DNA from: an uncultured Bacteroides sp.
GTDB taxonomy: Bacteria > Bacteroidota > Bacteroidia > Bacteroidales > Bacteroidaceae
Length of the DNA: 64,000 nucleotides
Assembly: GCF_937912035.1 (NCBI RefSeq)
Contig: NZ_CALDPF010000022.1
Location: 1 to 64,000, forward strand
Direction of reading: 5' to 3'
This document shows, one piece after another, positions 44,467 to 52,445 of this stretch (the stretch's first letter is position 1; the number at the start of each line of letters is the position of its first letter). The translations under genes were made by a program, and so were the position numbers. The notes beneath the pieces are model-generated. The model ran no database searches and had not been told where the DNA came from. It saw only the letters and a program-made list of their open reading frames with translations.

Positions 44467-44739
44467 TTATTCCACAACAGCGAGTACGTCACTCTGGCGC
44501 ATCATCAAGTATTTTACACCTTCGTGTTCGATTTCAGTACCAGAATATTTTCCATACAAAACAGTATCATTAACTTTCAATACCATTTCTTCGTCTTTAG
44601 TACCGTTGCCTACTGCAATTACTTTACCCTGTAATGGTTTTTCTTTTGCTGTATCAGGAATGATGATACCGCCGATAGTTTTTTCTTCTGCAGGAGCAGG
44701 AAGAATCAGAACTCTGTCTGCTAATGGTTTAATAGTCAT
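44467..44739 (-). CDS. groES: Co-chaperonin GroES (Hsp10)
   Basis: A 90-aa co-chaperonin cap of GroEL, starting MTIKPLADRVLILPAPAE with the mobile loop TIGGIIIPDTAKEKP. Start 44739 is chosen by homology; the frame stays open to 44802 but the extension is unlike the family. No CIRCE-type element (TTAGCACTC inverted repeat) is visible upstream, so heat-shock control must use another route. Confidence 0.97.
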   Translation of the reverse strand: MTIKPLADRVLILPAPAEEKTIGGIIIPDTAKEKPLQGKVIAVGNGTKDEEMVLKVNDTVLYGKYSGTEIEHEGVKYLMMRQSDVLAVVE

Positions 44740-44937
44740 AATAGTATATTTTTTATTGTTATTTCTCTGTTTATCTAATGTTTTGTCTTTAATAAGACAC
44801 AATCCTCAATACGAAAAGCGTGCCAAATAACAATTCTGTCATATTGGCATATTATTCCTTTATAATGTATACATAATACTGACATATAATCAGCCGTGAC
44901 ACATATTTCACAACGTATAATTGATTACAAGCATAAA

Positions 44938-45003
44938 CTACTAAAAGATTTAGTAGAATTACTAATACTTTTAGTAGTTTATAAAATATATTTTTTATAT
45001 TTG
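44938..45003 (+). promoter_or_regulatory. Two BlaI-type operators and -7 box, module 1
   Basis: Dyad 1: CTACTAAA-AGA-TTTAGTAG (44938-44956, perfect). Dyad 2: TACTAA-N5-TTAGTA (44960-44976). Centres are 21 bp apart. The -7 box TATATTTG is at 44996-45003, so dyad 2 overlaps the -33 region; a dimeric repressor there would block transcription. Known BlaI/MecI operators are short dyads placed in this way. Confidence 0.75.
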
Positions 45004-45034
45004 CAAAAACGACAATTTAAAATGTTTCGCAGAT

Positions 45035-45400
45035 ATGAAAAAACTGACATTGAAAGAAGAAGAAATAATGGACATTCTTTGGGATAACGGCCCAATGTTC
45101 ATACGTGAAATGCTGGCATTCTATAAAGAACCCAAACCTCATTATAATACTGTAGCTACATTGGTAAAGCTACTTGTTGAAAAAGGGTTTGTATGTTACA
45201 GACCTCTTGGAAATACATATCAATACGAGGCTAAAATAACCAGAAAGCAATATCATGGTTCTGCATTGAGCGATATTATATCACAGTATTACGACAACTC
45301 TTATACCAAGGTGGTTTCGCAGTTCATCGAAGATCAGAAAATGGATCTAGAAGAGCTTAAGAAACTAATATCAGAAATAGAGAATAACCGTAAACAATAA
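45035..45400 (+). CDS. BlaI/MecI-family transcriptional repressor, module 1
   Basis: A 121-aa repressor with an N-terminal winged helix (about 1-72) and a C-terminal dimerization helix region. EEEIMDILWDNGP is the family start; the recognition helix is roughly residues 37-48 (NTVATLVKLLVEK), followed by the wing GNTYQYEAKIT. The family binds as a dimer and is inactivated by proteolysis triggered by a BlaR1-type sensor. The M56 gene starts 11 nt downstream. Its recognition helix differs from module 2 at positions 37, 40, 41, 43, 45 and 46, in line with different operator half-sites. Confidence 0.93.
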   Translation: MKKLTLKEEEIMDILWDNGPMFIREMLAFYKEPKPHYNTVATLVKLLVEKGFVCYRPLGNTYQYEAKITRKQYHGSALSDIISQYYDNSYTKVVSQFIEDQKMDLEELKKLISEIENNRKQ

Positions 45401-45411
45401 AGAACGATTAT

Positions 45412-47007
45412 ATGATAACCTTATTATTCTATATATTGAAAAGCAGTTTTTGTCTGTTATTACTTTATATATTCTACAAACTGTTTTTATCTTCCACTAC
45501 ACATTTCCGGTTTAACCGTTATGTCATAATTACCGGAACTGTGGCGTGTATGTTTCTTCCGTTTGTTTCACTGGAAATAGAAAAAGACATTTCAGCACCG
45601 GTTTCTTTCTATGTACTTGAAGAAATGGCAACATCTGTAAATAGCCAGGATTTTACAGAGATAAAAAATAATGCTTCCGAAATCCAGATACCAACTATTT
45701 CCGGTACTATTATCGACATTCTTACTATAGTATATCTGGCAGGTACTATGATTATGCTATTATCATTGGTCACAAGCTATATAAGGGTGATGAATGTAAT
45801 AAAAGGAATGGACTGTATGGAGCGTAACGGAGTGAAATGGATGCTGACAAGAAAAAATATACGCCCTTTCAGTTTATGGAATCATATCATAGTATCTTAT
45901 GATGATTACAATAAATACTCCCCGATATGTGTTCATGAGACGATACATGTAGCTAAAAAGCATTTCTATGATGACTTACTTCTACAGATAGTGTTGGTAT
46001 TCCATTGGTTCAATCCTTCAGTATGGCTGTTAAAGAAGGAATTGAAGACCATACATGAATACCAGGCAGACGAAGGAGTATTAAACAGTGGCATTGATGC
46101 AACTAAATATCAATTATTACTCGTAGAGAAAGCTGTGGGTTCAAGGCTCTACTCAATGGCTCACGGATTCTCTAATAATTCACTTAAAAAACGTATTTCT
46201 ATGATGTTGAAAAAGAAAGACAGCAAGTGGGCACGGCTTAGGATTTTGCCGGCAGTCCCTATCGTGGCAGGAGTTCTGTATGTTTTTGCTACTCCTGAAG
46301 TAAAAAGTCTGAGCAATTATGACCCGACTAATGTTAAGGATTCCGTACGGATAGATTATTCGGACAATCTGTTATCGGAAATCAACTCTAATGGTGATAA
46401 AATAGTGGTTGATCTCTATGTGAACAAAAGTAATGAGTATTTGATTAACATGGAAACTTTCTTTAAAGAAATAGACGAGAATACCACTACCATGATTAAG
46501 GATATACTGGTCGGAAAATTTACAGAAGAATATAATAGGAAAAAAGAAGATTGCCGCCCGGTAGTTATATGTATAAAGGCTGACAGAAAAACCAGAATGG
46601 AAGCCATAAATGAAATAAAAAGAAATATAAGAAGCGCATATAGACTGGCAAATACGGAGCTTAAAATAGAGTATCCGAGTGATGTGGTAGATAAATGTAT
46701 GCAACCAAGGTTGTTTTATACTTATCCCAAAGTAGGCCCGAATAATCCTCCCCAAACGACCAGTGATGAAACTGTACTAAACGGATATAAAGTAAGATTC
46801 TTAATTGAAACCAGTGAAGTTTTGAGTCTGAGCGATTTCTCTATCTCCGGCTTGAAGAAAGCGATAAGTTCTGTTTTGGAATCATACGATATCCAGAAAC
46901 TGACGGTTTCGTTGAAATGTCCTTCCGACGCTTCCGAAGGCACGGTATATGATTTAAAACAAGTTCTGAGAAATGCCAGTTTACTGAAACTGAATCTGGA
47001 ACATTGA
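45412..47007 (+). CDS. BlaR1-like M56 membrane metallopeptidase with ExbD/TolR-like C-terminus, module 1
   Basis: A 531-aa sensor/antirepressor. Three or four TM helices (about 2-20, 34-52, 97-120, plus one near 275-292) embed a cytoplasmic gluzincin domain with HETIH (175-179) and a downstream Glu in HEYQADEGVL, so the zinc site is intact. In place of the penicillin-binding domain of BlaR1, the exported part has two segments (about 318-430 and 457-531) whose pattern resembles the ExbD/TolR periplasmic fold (for example PVVICIKADRKTRMEAINEIKRNI). The role would be to sense an envelope signal and cleave BlaI. The ExbD-like call is by eye and needs a profile search. The TlpA-like gene starts 20 nt later. 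Confidence 0.85.
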   Translation: MITLLFYILKSSFCLLLLYIFYKLFLSSTTHFRFNRYVIITGTVACMFLPFVSLEIEKDISAPVSFYVLEEMATSVNSQDFTEIKNNASEIQIPTISGTIIDILTIVYLAGTMIMLLSLVTSYIRVMNVIKGMDCMERNGVKWMLTRKNIRPFSLWNHIIVSYDDYNKYSPICVHETIHVAKKHFYDDLLLQIVLVFHWFNPSVWLLKKELKTIHEYQADEGVLNSGIDATKYQLLLVEKAVGSRLYSMAHGFSNNSLKKRISMMLKKKDSKWARLRILPAVPIVAGVLYVFATPEVKSLSNYDPTNVKDSVRIDYSDNLLSEINSNGDKIVVDLYVNKSNEYLINMETFFKEIDENTTTMIKDILVGKFTEEYNRKKEDCRPVVICIKADRKTRMEAINEIKRNIRSAYRLANTELKIEYPSDVVDKCMQPRLFYTYPKVGPNNPPQTTSDETVLNGYKVRFLIETSEVLSLSDFSISGLKKAISSVLESYDIQKLTVSLKCPSDASEGTVYDLKQVLRNASLLKLNLEH

Positions 47008-47027
47008 TTATAACACAGTAAAACGGG

Positions 47028-48215
47028 ATGAATATGAAAACAATACTATTCTCTGTTATATTATTGCTTGCTTCCTGTACTCCAAAGCACAATGAAGTAA
47101 GAATCGAAGGTCAGCTCAAAGATGTAGATGACGGAATGGTCATACAACTGTTTTCAAATGAAGGAGGTGTGGGAAAATGCCTGATGTATGATACCATTAT
47201 TGACGGAAAATTCAAATTTGTATATACTCCTGAGGATGACAAATTGAGAAATGTAATGATAGTATTACGCTCGGATAATTTTCCTTCCATGCCTCTCGAT
47301 TTATGGGTTAAGAAAGGGTGTGATGTCAGTATCACAGGAAAAGACCGTTATATTTTCACATGGGATGTAGAAAGCAATTTAGATGAACAGAAATTCCGGC
47401 AGAAACTTATTAGAGCTTCCTTGAACGAATGGAAAGAAGTCCAGCGTCTGTCCATAGAAACAAATAAATACTACAGAGCTTATGCTATGGAAAGAAATCA
47501 AAGGATGAAGGCCATAGCAGACAGTTTGAATAAAATGAGGGATGATATACAATTTAATATCATATATAAGAGGATTGCAAAAATAATGCTGGACTCCGAC
47601 ATCAATGCAGCCTGGCTGAAGGAACTTGAAGGTCTTGCACGAATGTTGAGTTACGAAAAAGATATTCCCATAAGAGAAGAATTGCGAAAGCTTTATGATA
47701 TGCTTGACCAAGAACAGAAGAATTCTGATATCGGAAATACTGTTTATTTAGCCTTGAATCCACCGACTGTTGCAGCGAAAGGTGATGACGCTCCTGATAG
47801 CGACATATATGATCTGGAAGGAAATATTCACCACATATCCGATTTTAGAGGCAAGTTTGTATTGCTTGACTTCTGGAGCGACGGATGTGGCCCATGTATC
47901 ATGGCACAGCCTGAGCTGAAGGCTGTAAGCGAAGAATATAAGGATAACCTTGAAGTAGTAAGTCTTAACTTGCAGGACAAGAAAGGCTGGAAAAAAGTTT
48001 CAGAAAAATATCCTATAACCTGGCATAACTGGAGCGACCTGAAAGGTTTTAATGGTTTGGGGGCTGTTTATGGTGTAAGAGGCATTCCCCATTTCGTTAT
48101 GATTTCTCCCGAAGGAAAAGTTCTGGACAGCTGGTCGGGATATAGTACAAATTATCTGAAATCAAAGGTTAAAGCTATAATCAGGACCAAGCATCCCAAC
48201 TCCGCAATCCAATAA
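47028..48215 (+). CDS. TlpA-like thioredoxin-fold lipoprotein (DUF4369 + AhpC/TSA)
   Basis: A 395-aa envelope protein. Lipobox LLASC gives a lipoprotein start. A DUF4369-like beta domain (about 25-115, RIEGQLKDVDDGMVIQLF) and a helical linker precede a thioredoxin fold (about 245-390) with active-site C287-G-P-C290 in FWSDGCGPC and the cis-Pro loop GIPHFVMI. Such proteins reduce disulfides or serve in extracytoplasmic redox repair. Its place 20 nt behind the BlaR1-like gene suggests that it is the effector of module 1. SDG before CGPC replaces the more usual SxW of TlpA. Confidence 0.88.
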   Translation: MNMKTILFSVILLLASCTPKHNEVRIEGQLKDVDDGMVIQLFSNEGGVGKCLMYDTIIDGKFKFVYTPEDDKLRNVMIVLRSDNFPSMPLDLWVKKGCDVSITGKDRYIFTWDVESNLDEQKFRQKLIRASLNEWKEVQRLSIETNKYYRAYAMERNQRMKAIADSLNKMRDDIQFNIIYKRIAKIMLDSDINAAWLKELEGLARMLSYEKDIPIREELRKLYDMLDQEQKNSDIGNTVYLALNPPTVAAKGDDAPDSDIYDLEGNIHHISDFRGKFVLLDFWSDGCGPCIMAQPELKAVSEEYKDNLEVVSLNLQDKKGWKKVSEKYPITWHNWSDLKGFNGLGAVYGVRGIPHFVMISPEGKVLDSWSGYSTNYLKSKVKAIIRTKHPNSAIQ

Positions 48216-48240
48216 ATTCAAGACAAGAAAAGCTCGAAAA

Positions 48241-48302
48241 AAAACGTGACCAAGTTTCGGTTAAAACGTGACCAAGTTTTAATTGAAACTTGGTCACGTT
48301 TT
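48241..48302. repeat. Triple 17-bp repeat with hairpin
   Basis: AAAACGTGACCAAGTTT occurs directly at 48241-48257 and 48263-48279 and inverted at 48286-48302. Copies 2 and 3 form a perfect 17-bp stem with a 6-nt loop. It follows the TlpA-like gene and may act as its terminator, but the three-copy structure is more than a terminator needs. No coding potential. Confidence 0.8.
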
Positions 48303-48381
48303 AATTACGATTTGGAGAAAGGAAAGTCCATAAAGAATAAACCTATAATAAAAATCTAATAATCAACAGATTAAACATATT

Positions 48382-48426
48382 TAACTATATTATTTAGTTA
48401 GGTAACTATATTTTTTAGTTACTTTG
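48382..48426 (+). promoter_or_regulatory. Two BlaI-type operators, module 2
   Basis: Dyad 1: TAACTA-N7-TAGTTA (48382-48400). Dyad 2: GTAACTA-N7-TAGTTAC (48402-48422). Centres are 21 bp apart, as in module 1, but the half-site is TAACTA instead of CTACTAA. Dyad 2 overlaps the likely -7 box TTACTTTG (48419-48426). Confidence 0.75.
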
Positions 48427-48456
48427 TAACAAACAAAAAAATACAGAGTAAGCCTT

Positions 48457-48822
48457 ATGAAAAAACTGACATCAAAAGAAGAGGAAATTATGGATTTTTT
48501 TTGGGAAAAAGGTCCATTATTTGTGAAAGAACTTCTTTCATTTTACGAAGAGCCTAAGCCGCATATCAACACACTGTCGACAATAGTCCGCGGATTGGAA
48601 GAGAAAGGCTATATAGGACACAAAGCATACGGAAATACATTTCAGTATTATGCCACAGTTAGCCGGGATGATTTCAGTACGAAAACGTTGAAAAGTGTAA
48701 TAAGCAAGTATTTCAATAATTCCTACCTTAATGTAGTTTCATCCTTAGTTAAAGAAGAAGACATATCCATAGATGAGCTGAAAGAACTTATAAAGAAAGT
48801 TGAAGAAGAGAACAGAAAATAA
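48457..48822 (+). CDS. BlaI/MecI-family transcriptional repressor, module 2
   Basis: A 121-aa paralogue of the module 1 repressor, identical at roughly half of positions. Winged helix with EEEIMDFFWEKGP, recognition helix INTLSTIVRGLEEK (about 37-50) and wing GNTFQYYATVS. It likely represses itself and the M56 gene that starts 25 nt after its stop, through the TAACTA dyads upstream. Confidence 0.93.
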   Translation: MKKLTSKEEEIMDFFWEKGPLFVKELLSFYEEPKPHINTLSTIVRGLEEKGYIGHKAYGNTFQYYATVSRDDFSTKTLKSVISKYFNNSYLNVVSSLVKEEDISIDELKELIKKVEEENRK

Positions 48823-48847
48823 GTAATGCTAGAAAAGGTTTAATAAT

Positions 48848-50860
48848 ATGGGAACACTACTTATATATATACTGAAATCGGCCGTCTGTCTGGCAATATT
48901 CTATTTGTTCTACAAACTGCTGATGAGCCGCGAAACATTTCATCGCTTCAATCGGTTCTCGCTGCTTGGCCTGATGATTATATGCTCCATAATACCTTTC
49001 GCCAAGATAAGCATGGAGGAGCAACCCGTTGAAACAGTTCAGGTTGAAATGTCAATGGATGAATCACTTATTATGCCTGTCATAACAGATACGGATATAG
49101 TAACAACAACCCACAATACTTCCACAATGGAACATATCACCATATTTGCAGCAATCATTTACATCACCGGAATACTCTTCTTTGCCGTAAAAGAGATTTT
49201 ACAGTTCAGAAAAGTATTGAAAATCAGCCGCAAAGGTAAAGAAGAAGACATCAACCTATATGTAAAAGATAATACTGGGAACATCAAACTGATAGTGACA
49301 GACGAAAAAGTCTCACCTTTCAGCTGGATGAACCGAATAGTAATATCGCGTACCGACCTGGAAGAAAACGGCAGAGAGATACTATGTCATGAAATAGCAC
49401 ATATCTCCAATCATCATTCTATCGACCTTATTCTGGCAGATATATGCATACTTCTGCAATGGTTTAACCCGGCATCATGGCTTATCAAATCGGAACTTCA
49501 GAACGTACATGAATTCGAAGCCGATGAAACTGTAATAAAAAACGGGATAGACGCAAAGAATTATCAACTATTATTAATAAAAAAAGCTGTCGGCTCAAGG
49601 CTCTACTCAATCGCCAACAGCTTTAATCACAGTAAACTTAAAAAACGTATCACTATGATGATGAAAAAGAAATCCAGCCCATGGGCTCGTGCGAAGTATC
49701 TCTACGTACTTCCACTGGCAGCTGTAACAGTTGCCGCCTTTGCCCATCCTGAAATCTCAAAATTAACTGACGAGATTTCAAATGTCAAAGTTAATGATTT
49801 TTCGGCAATTACGGAAAATCATGAGGTAGAAAACGTAAACTCCGTATCGGAAAAGTCTGTAATAGTTGAAGGAACTATTATAGACGATGCCACAGGACAA
49901 CCTATAATTGGAGCTAGCATAATTATACAGAATACCAATAACGGTACCATAACCGACCTGGACGGCAAGTTCAAGATAGAAACAAATCCAAAGTCTGTAC
50001 TTGTTTTCTCATACATCGGAAAAGAAACATATTCTGTAACTGTAACAGAAGAGAACATAAAATCAATGAAAAAGAGCCCGATAAGGCTGAAAGATGATGT
50101 TCAGGAAACGGATGAAATTGTGGTAGTCGGCTATGGAACCCAAAAGGAAATACCACAAACCTCAACATCTTCAAAAGACGAAAATACCTTCTTTATAGTG
50201 GAACAGATGCCTGAATATCCAGGAGGAATGTCTGAACTGATGAAATACGTTGCACGGAACATCAAATACCCGGCTGATGCCTTGAGGGAGAAAAAACAAG
50301 GAAGAGTTATTGTACAGTTCATAGTAGGAAAAGACGGATATACCTCCGACTTCAAAGTGATGAAAAGCGTGTCTCCATCGCTTGATGCAGAAGCTATAAG
50401 GGTACTGGCCAACATGCCTAAATGGACACCCGGAATGCAAAGAGGAAAGACAGTAGCTGTAAAATATACAGTACCTGTGACTTTCAAACTCAACAATCTG
50501 GATAAAGACGAACCAAAAGCCACTGCAAGCTCTCCCACTATACCCGGAGTCGTAAGGTTCAACAAGTCACTGGAAAACGTTCTGATTGTTATAGACGATA
50601 AAGTGGCATCACAGAAAGAATTCAGTGCCTTAAACCCTCAAAAAATTGAAAGTATAGAAGTCATAAGCGAACAGAATAAGACACAGGCGATTTTCCAGAA
50701 GTTCGGTGTATTCGACAAGAAGGAAGGAGTAATAATAATTAAGACGAAAGAATGGAGAGAGAATCCTACACTAACCATCAGTGCCGACAAGTTGGACGGT
50801 AAGACTGCAAACGTTATAAAAGAAAAGCTTCGAATTCATTCTGAGAATATCAGTAAATAA
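48848..50860 (+). CDS. BlaR1-like M56 metallopeptidase fused to carboxypeptidase-regulatory-like, TonB-C and plug-like segments, module 2
   Basis: A 670-aa sensor with TM helices near 5-22, 34-52, 95-118 and 285-302 and a zinc motif HEIAH (181-185) followed by HEFEADETV. The exported half is composite: about 336-415 is a CarboxypepD_reg-like domain (VEGTIIDDATGQPIIGASI); 424-433 is VVVGYGTQKE, the linker seen between that domain and the plug in SusC proteins; about 448-545 is a TonB C-terminal domain (EYPGGMSELMKYV, GRVIVQFIVGKDG, WTPGMQRGK); about 565-635 resembles a plug fragment (VLIVIDDKVASQKEFSALNP, IESIEVI). The TonB-like part could contact outer-membrane receptors and report their state. 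No effector gene follows in the same direction. Confidence 0.87.
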   Translation: MGTLLIYILKSAVCLAIFYLFYKLLMSRETFHRFNRFSLLGLMIICSIIPFAKISMEEQPVETVQVEMSMDESLIMPVITDTDIVTTTHNTSTMEHITIFAAIIYITGILFFAVKEILQFRKVLKISRKGKEEDINLYVKDNTGNIKLIVTDEKVSPFSWMNRIVISRTDLEENGREILCHEIAHISNHHSIDLILADICILLQWFNPASWLIKSELQNVHEFEADETVIKNGIDAKNYQLLLIKKAVGSRLYSIANSFNHSKLKKRITMMMKKKSSPWARAKYLYVLPLAAVTVAAFAHPEISKLTDEISNVKVNDFSAITENHEVENVNSVSEKSVIVEGTIIDDATGQPIIGASIIIQNTNNGTITDLDGKFKIETNPKSVLVFSYIGKETYSVTVTEENIKSMKKSPIRLKDDVQETDEIVVVGYGTQKEIPQTSTSSKDENTFFIVEQMPEYPGGMSELMKYVARNIKYPADALREKKQGRVIVQFIVGKDGYTSDFKVMKSVSPSLDAEAIRVLANMPKWTPGMQRGKTVAVKYTVPVTFKLNNLDKDEPKATASSPTIPGVVRFNKSLENVLIVIDDKVASQKEFSALNPQKIESIEVISEQNKTQAIFQKFGVFDKKEGVIIIKTKEWRENPTLTISADKLDGKTANVIKEKLRIHSENISK

Positions 50861-50905
50861 GAATTATCTAGTAAAGAACAGAAATAGAGGATGTATTCCA
50901 TTCCT

Positions 50906-52384
50906 CTATTTCCTTAAAATAAGACTTTTAAGATTGGCATGCAATTCGAGTATGTCCGTATTCTCGTCAACAACATTTTTCTTTTCAATACAATCATCGT
51001 CATAACGGTACAATTCGGTGAAGATATTACCATTCTTATTGTAAACAGATATACGATAATCTGAAGTACGTAAACTTACACCATCATTGAAATAACTATA
51101 AGACTGATCAGGCCAATTTCTATCATCAGGATTATTCAATAGGGTTGCAAAACTTTTACCGTCAAGTCCGGAAGGTTTCTGGACTCCACACAAATCCATT
51201 AGTGTGGGATAGATATCCACGGAACTGATTATTCTTCTATTTTTGACGCCTTTCTTGCAATTGGGAGATTTTACTATGAGACAACTATTCAACGATTTCT
51301 CAAACAAAGTATGTTTACCCCATATACGTAGGTCACCCAAATGCCAACCATGATCACCCCACAAAACTACAATAGTATTATCTGAAAGACCATATTCATC
51401 AAGCGCGTTCAGCAATTCTCCTATCTGGTCATCAATATAACTGATACAGGCAAAATAGGCATGGCGGAGTTTACGCGCATAGTCATCAGATACATTCTTT
51501 TTTAGACTTACTTTCTCATCACCAAGCAAATAACCGTTAAACTCACCACTACCGTGTAAGGTGGACAGATTACAACCTTCGGGGATATCCTTCATGGGGG
51601 AAAGCGGTAAAGAAGATTCATCATAAAGATCCCAATATTTTTTGGGGGCGACAAATGGCAAATGAGGCTTGAAATATCCTACCGCCAAACAGAACGGCTG
51701 TTTTCTCTCTGACAATTCCTTGATTTTATCAACGGCAAGTCTGGTGGTATGACCGTCTGGTAATTCGATACCTTCCACATGGGCGCATTCATAAGGTTTA
51801 ACCTTTTTCTTCATACCCTGACGGTTGGTGCCATCGGAATATCCGAAAAAAGCATTCCAACCACTCCCCCATTTACCGGAATCAAAACATAACTCATCCC
51901 AGCTATAAGGTAACTCTTTGATATCAGAACGCTGATCCTCATAGCCATAAACATATCCGTCTGATGAATGGCTGATCTTGCCTATACCTACTGTATAATA
52001 ACCATTTCTGCGAAGATGATGAAACATGGTCTCAGGAGTCTCTACTTCAGGCTTATTAGAAATATTTTCGTAGCATGCCTCATTACGCAAATCGGATTTT
52101 CGTTTTGGTAAATGTCCGGTAAGCATACTGGCCCTGGAAGCGCCACTGGTCGGCACTTGAGCATAGTGATTGAAAAACAGACTGCCTTCGCTGGCAAGTT
52201 TATCAATATTGGGACTATTTACTACAGAACCATAACATCCAAGTTCTTTACGTAAATCATCAACACAGATAAACAATATATTGGGCCTATCTGATTTATT
52301 CTTTTCTGTCTTTGAAGAGCAGGACAAAAAAGATAAGGTTGAAACAGAAAGCAATAAATACTTTGATCCTAAAATTGTTCTCAT
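50906..52384 (-). CDS. S1-family sulfatase (iduronate-2-sulfatase-like), serine type, lipoprotein
   Basis: A 492-aa sulfatase with lipobox LSFLSC. RPNILFICVDDLRKELG near residue 33 opens the alkaline-phosphatase-like fold with the Ca2+-binding Asp pair. The modified residue is Ser80 in SGASR (80-84), followed by ASMLTG, so it depends on a serine-acting anaerobic sulfatase-maturating enzyme. The overall look is that of the iduronate-2-sulfatase group. It lies 61 nt behind the PL8 gene and probably removes a sulfate from the uronic acid of glycosaminoglycan fragments. Exact regiospecificity cannot be read from sequence alone. Confidence 0.9.
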   Translation of the reverse strand: MRTILGSKYLLLSVSTLSFLSCSSKTEKNKSDRPNILFICVDDLRKELGCYGSVVNSPNIDKLASEGSLFFNHYAQVPTSGASRASMLTGHLPKRKSDLRNEACYENISNKPEVETPETMFHHLRRNGYYTVGIGKISHSSDGYVYGYEDQRSDIKELPYSWDELCFDSGKWGSGWNAFFGYSDGTNRQGMKKKVKPYECAHVEGIELPDGHTTRLAVDKIKELSERKQPFCLAVGYFKPHLPFVAPKKYWDLYDESSLPLSPMKDIPEGCNLSTLHGSGEFNGYLLGDEKVSLKKNVSDDYARKLRHAYFACISYIDDQIGELLNALDEYGLSDNTIVVLWGDHGWHLGDLRIWGKHTLFEKSLNSCLIVKSPNCKKGVKNRRIISSVDIYPTLMDLCGVQKPSGLDGKSFATLLNNPDDRNWPDQSYSYFNDGVSLRTSDYRISVYNKNGNIFTELYRYDDDCIEKKNVVDENTDILELHANLKSLILRK

Positions 52385-52416
52385 AATATCTTATAATATA
52401 AAATCAACATAAAACC

Positions 52417-52433
52417 GTGTAATAATATTACAC
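52417..52433. promoter_or_regulatory. 17-bp perfect palindrome between PL8 and sulfatase genes
   Basis: GTGTAATA-A-TATTACAC in the 61-bp gap. It could be an operator or an intercistronic RNA hairpin; no T-tract follows on the minus strand. Confidence 0.5.
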
Positions 52434-52445
52434 TAAGGCTTATTA

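Noticed and set aside
44740..44937. Search for a CIRCE or other heat-shock operator upstream of groES
   Set aside because: No TTAGCACTC-type inverted repeat or clear TAnnTTTG box was found.
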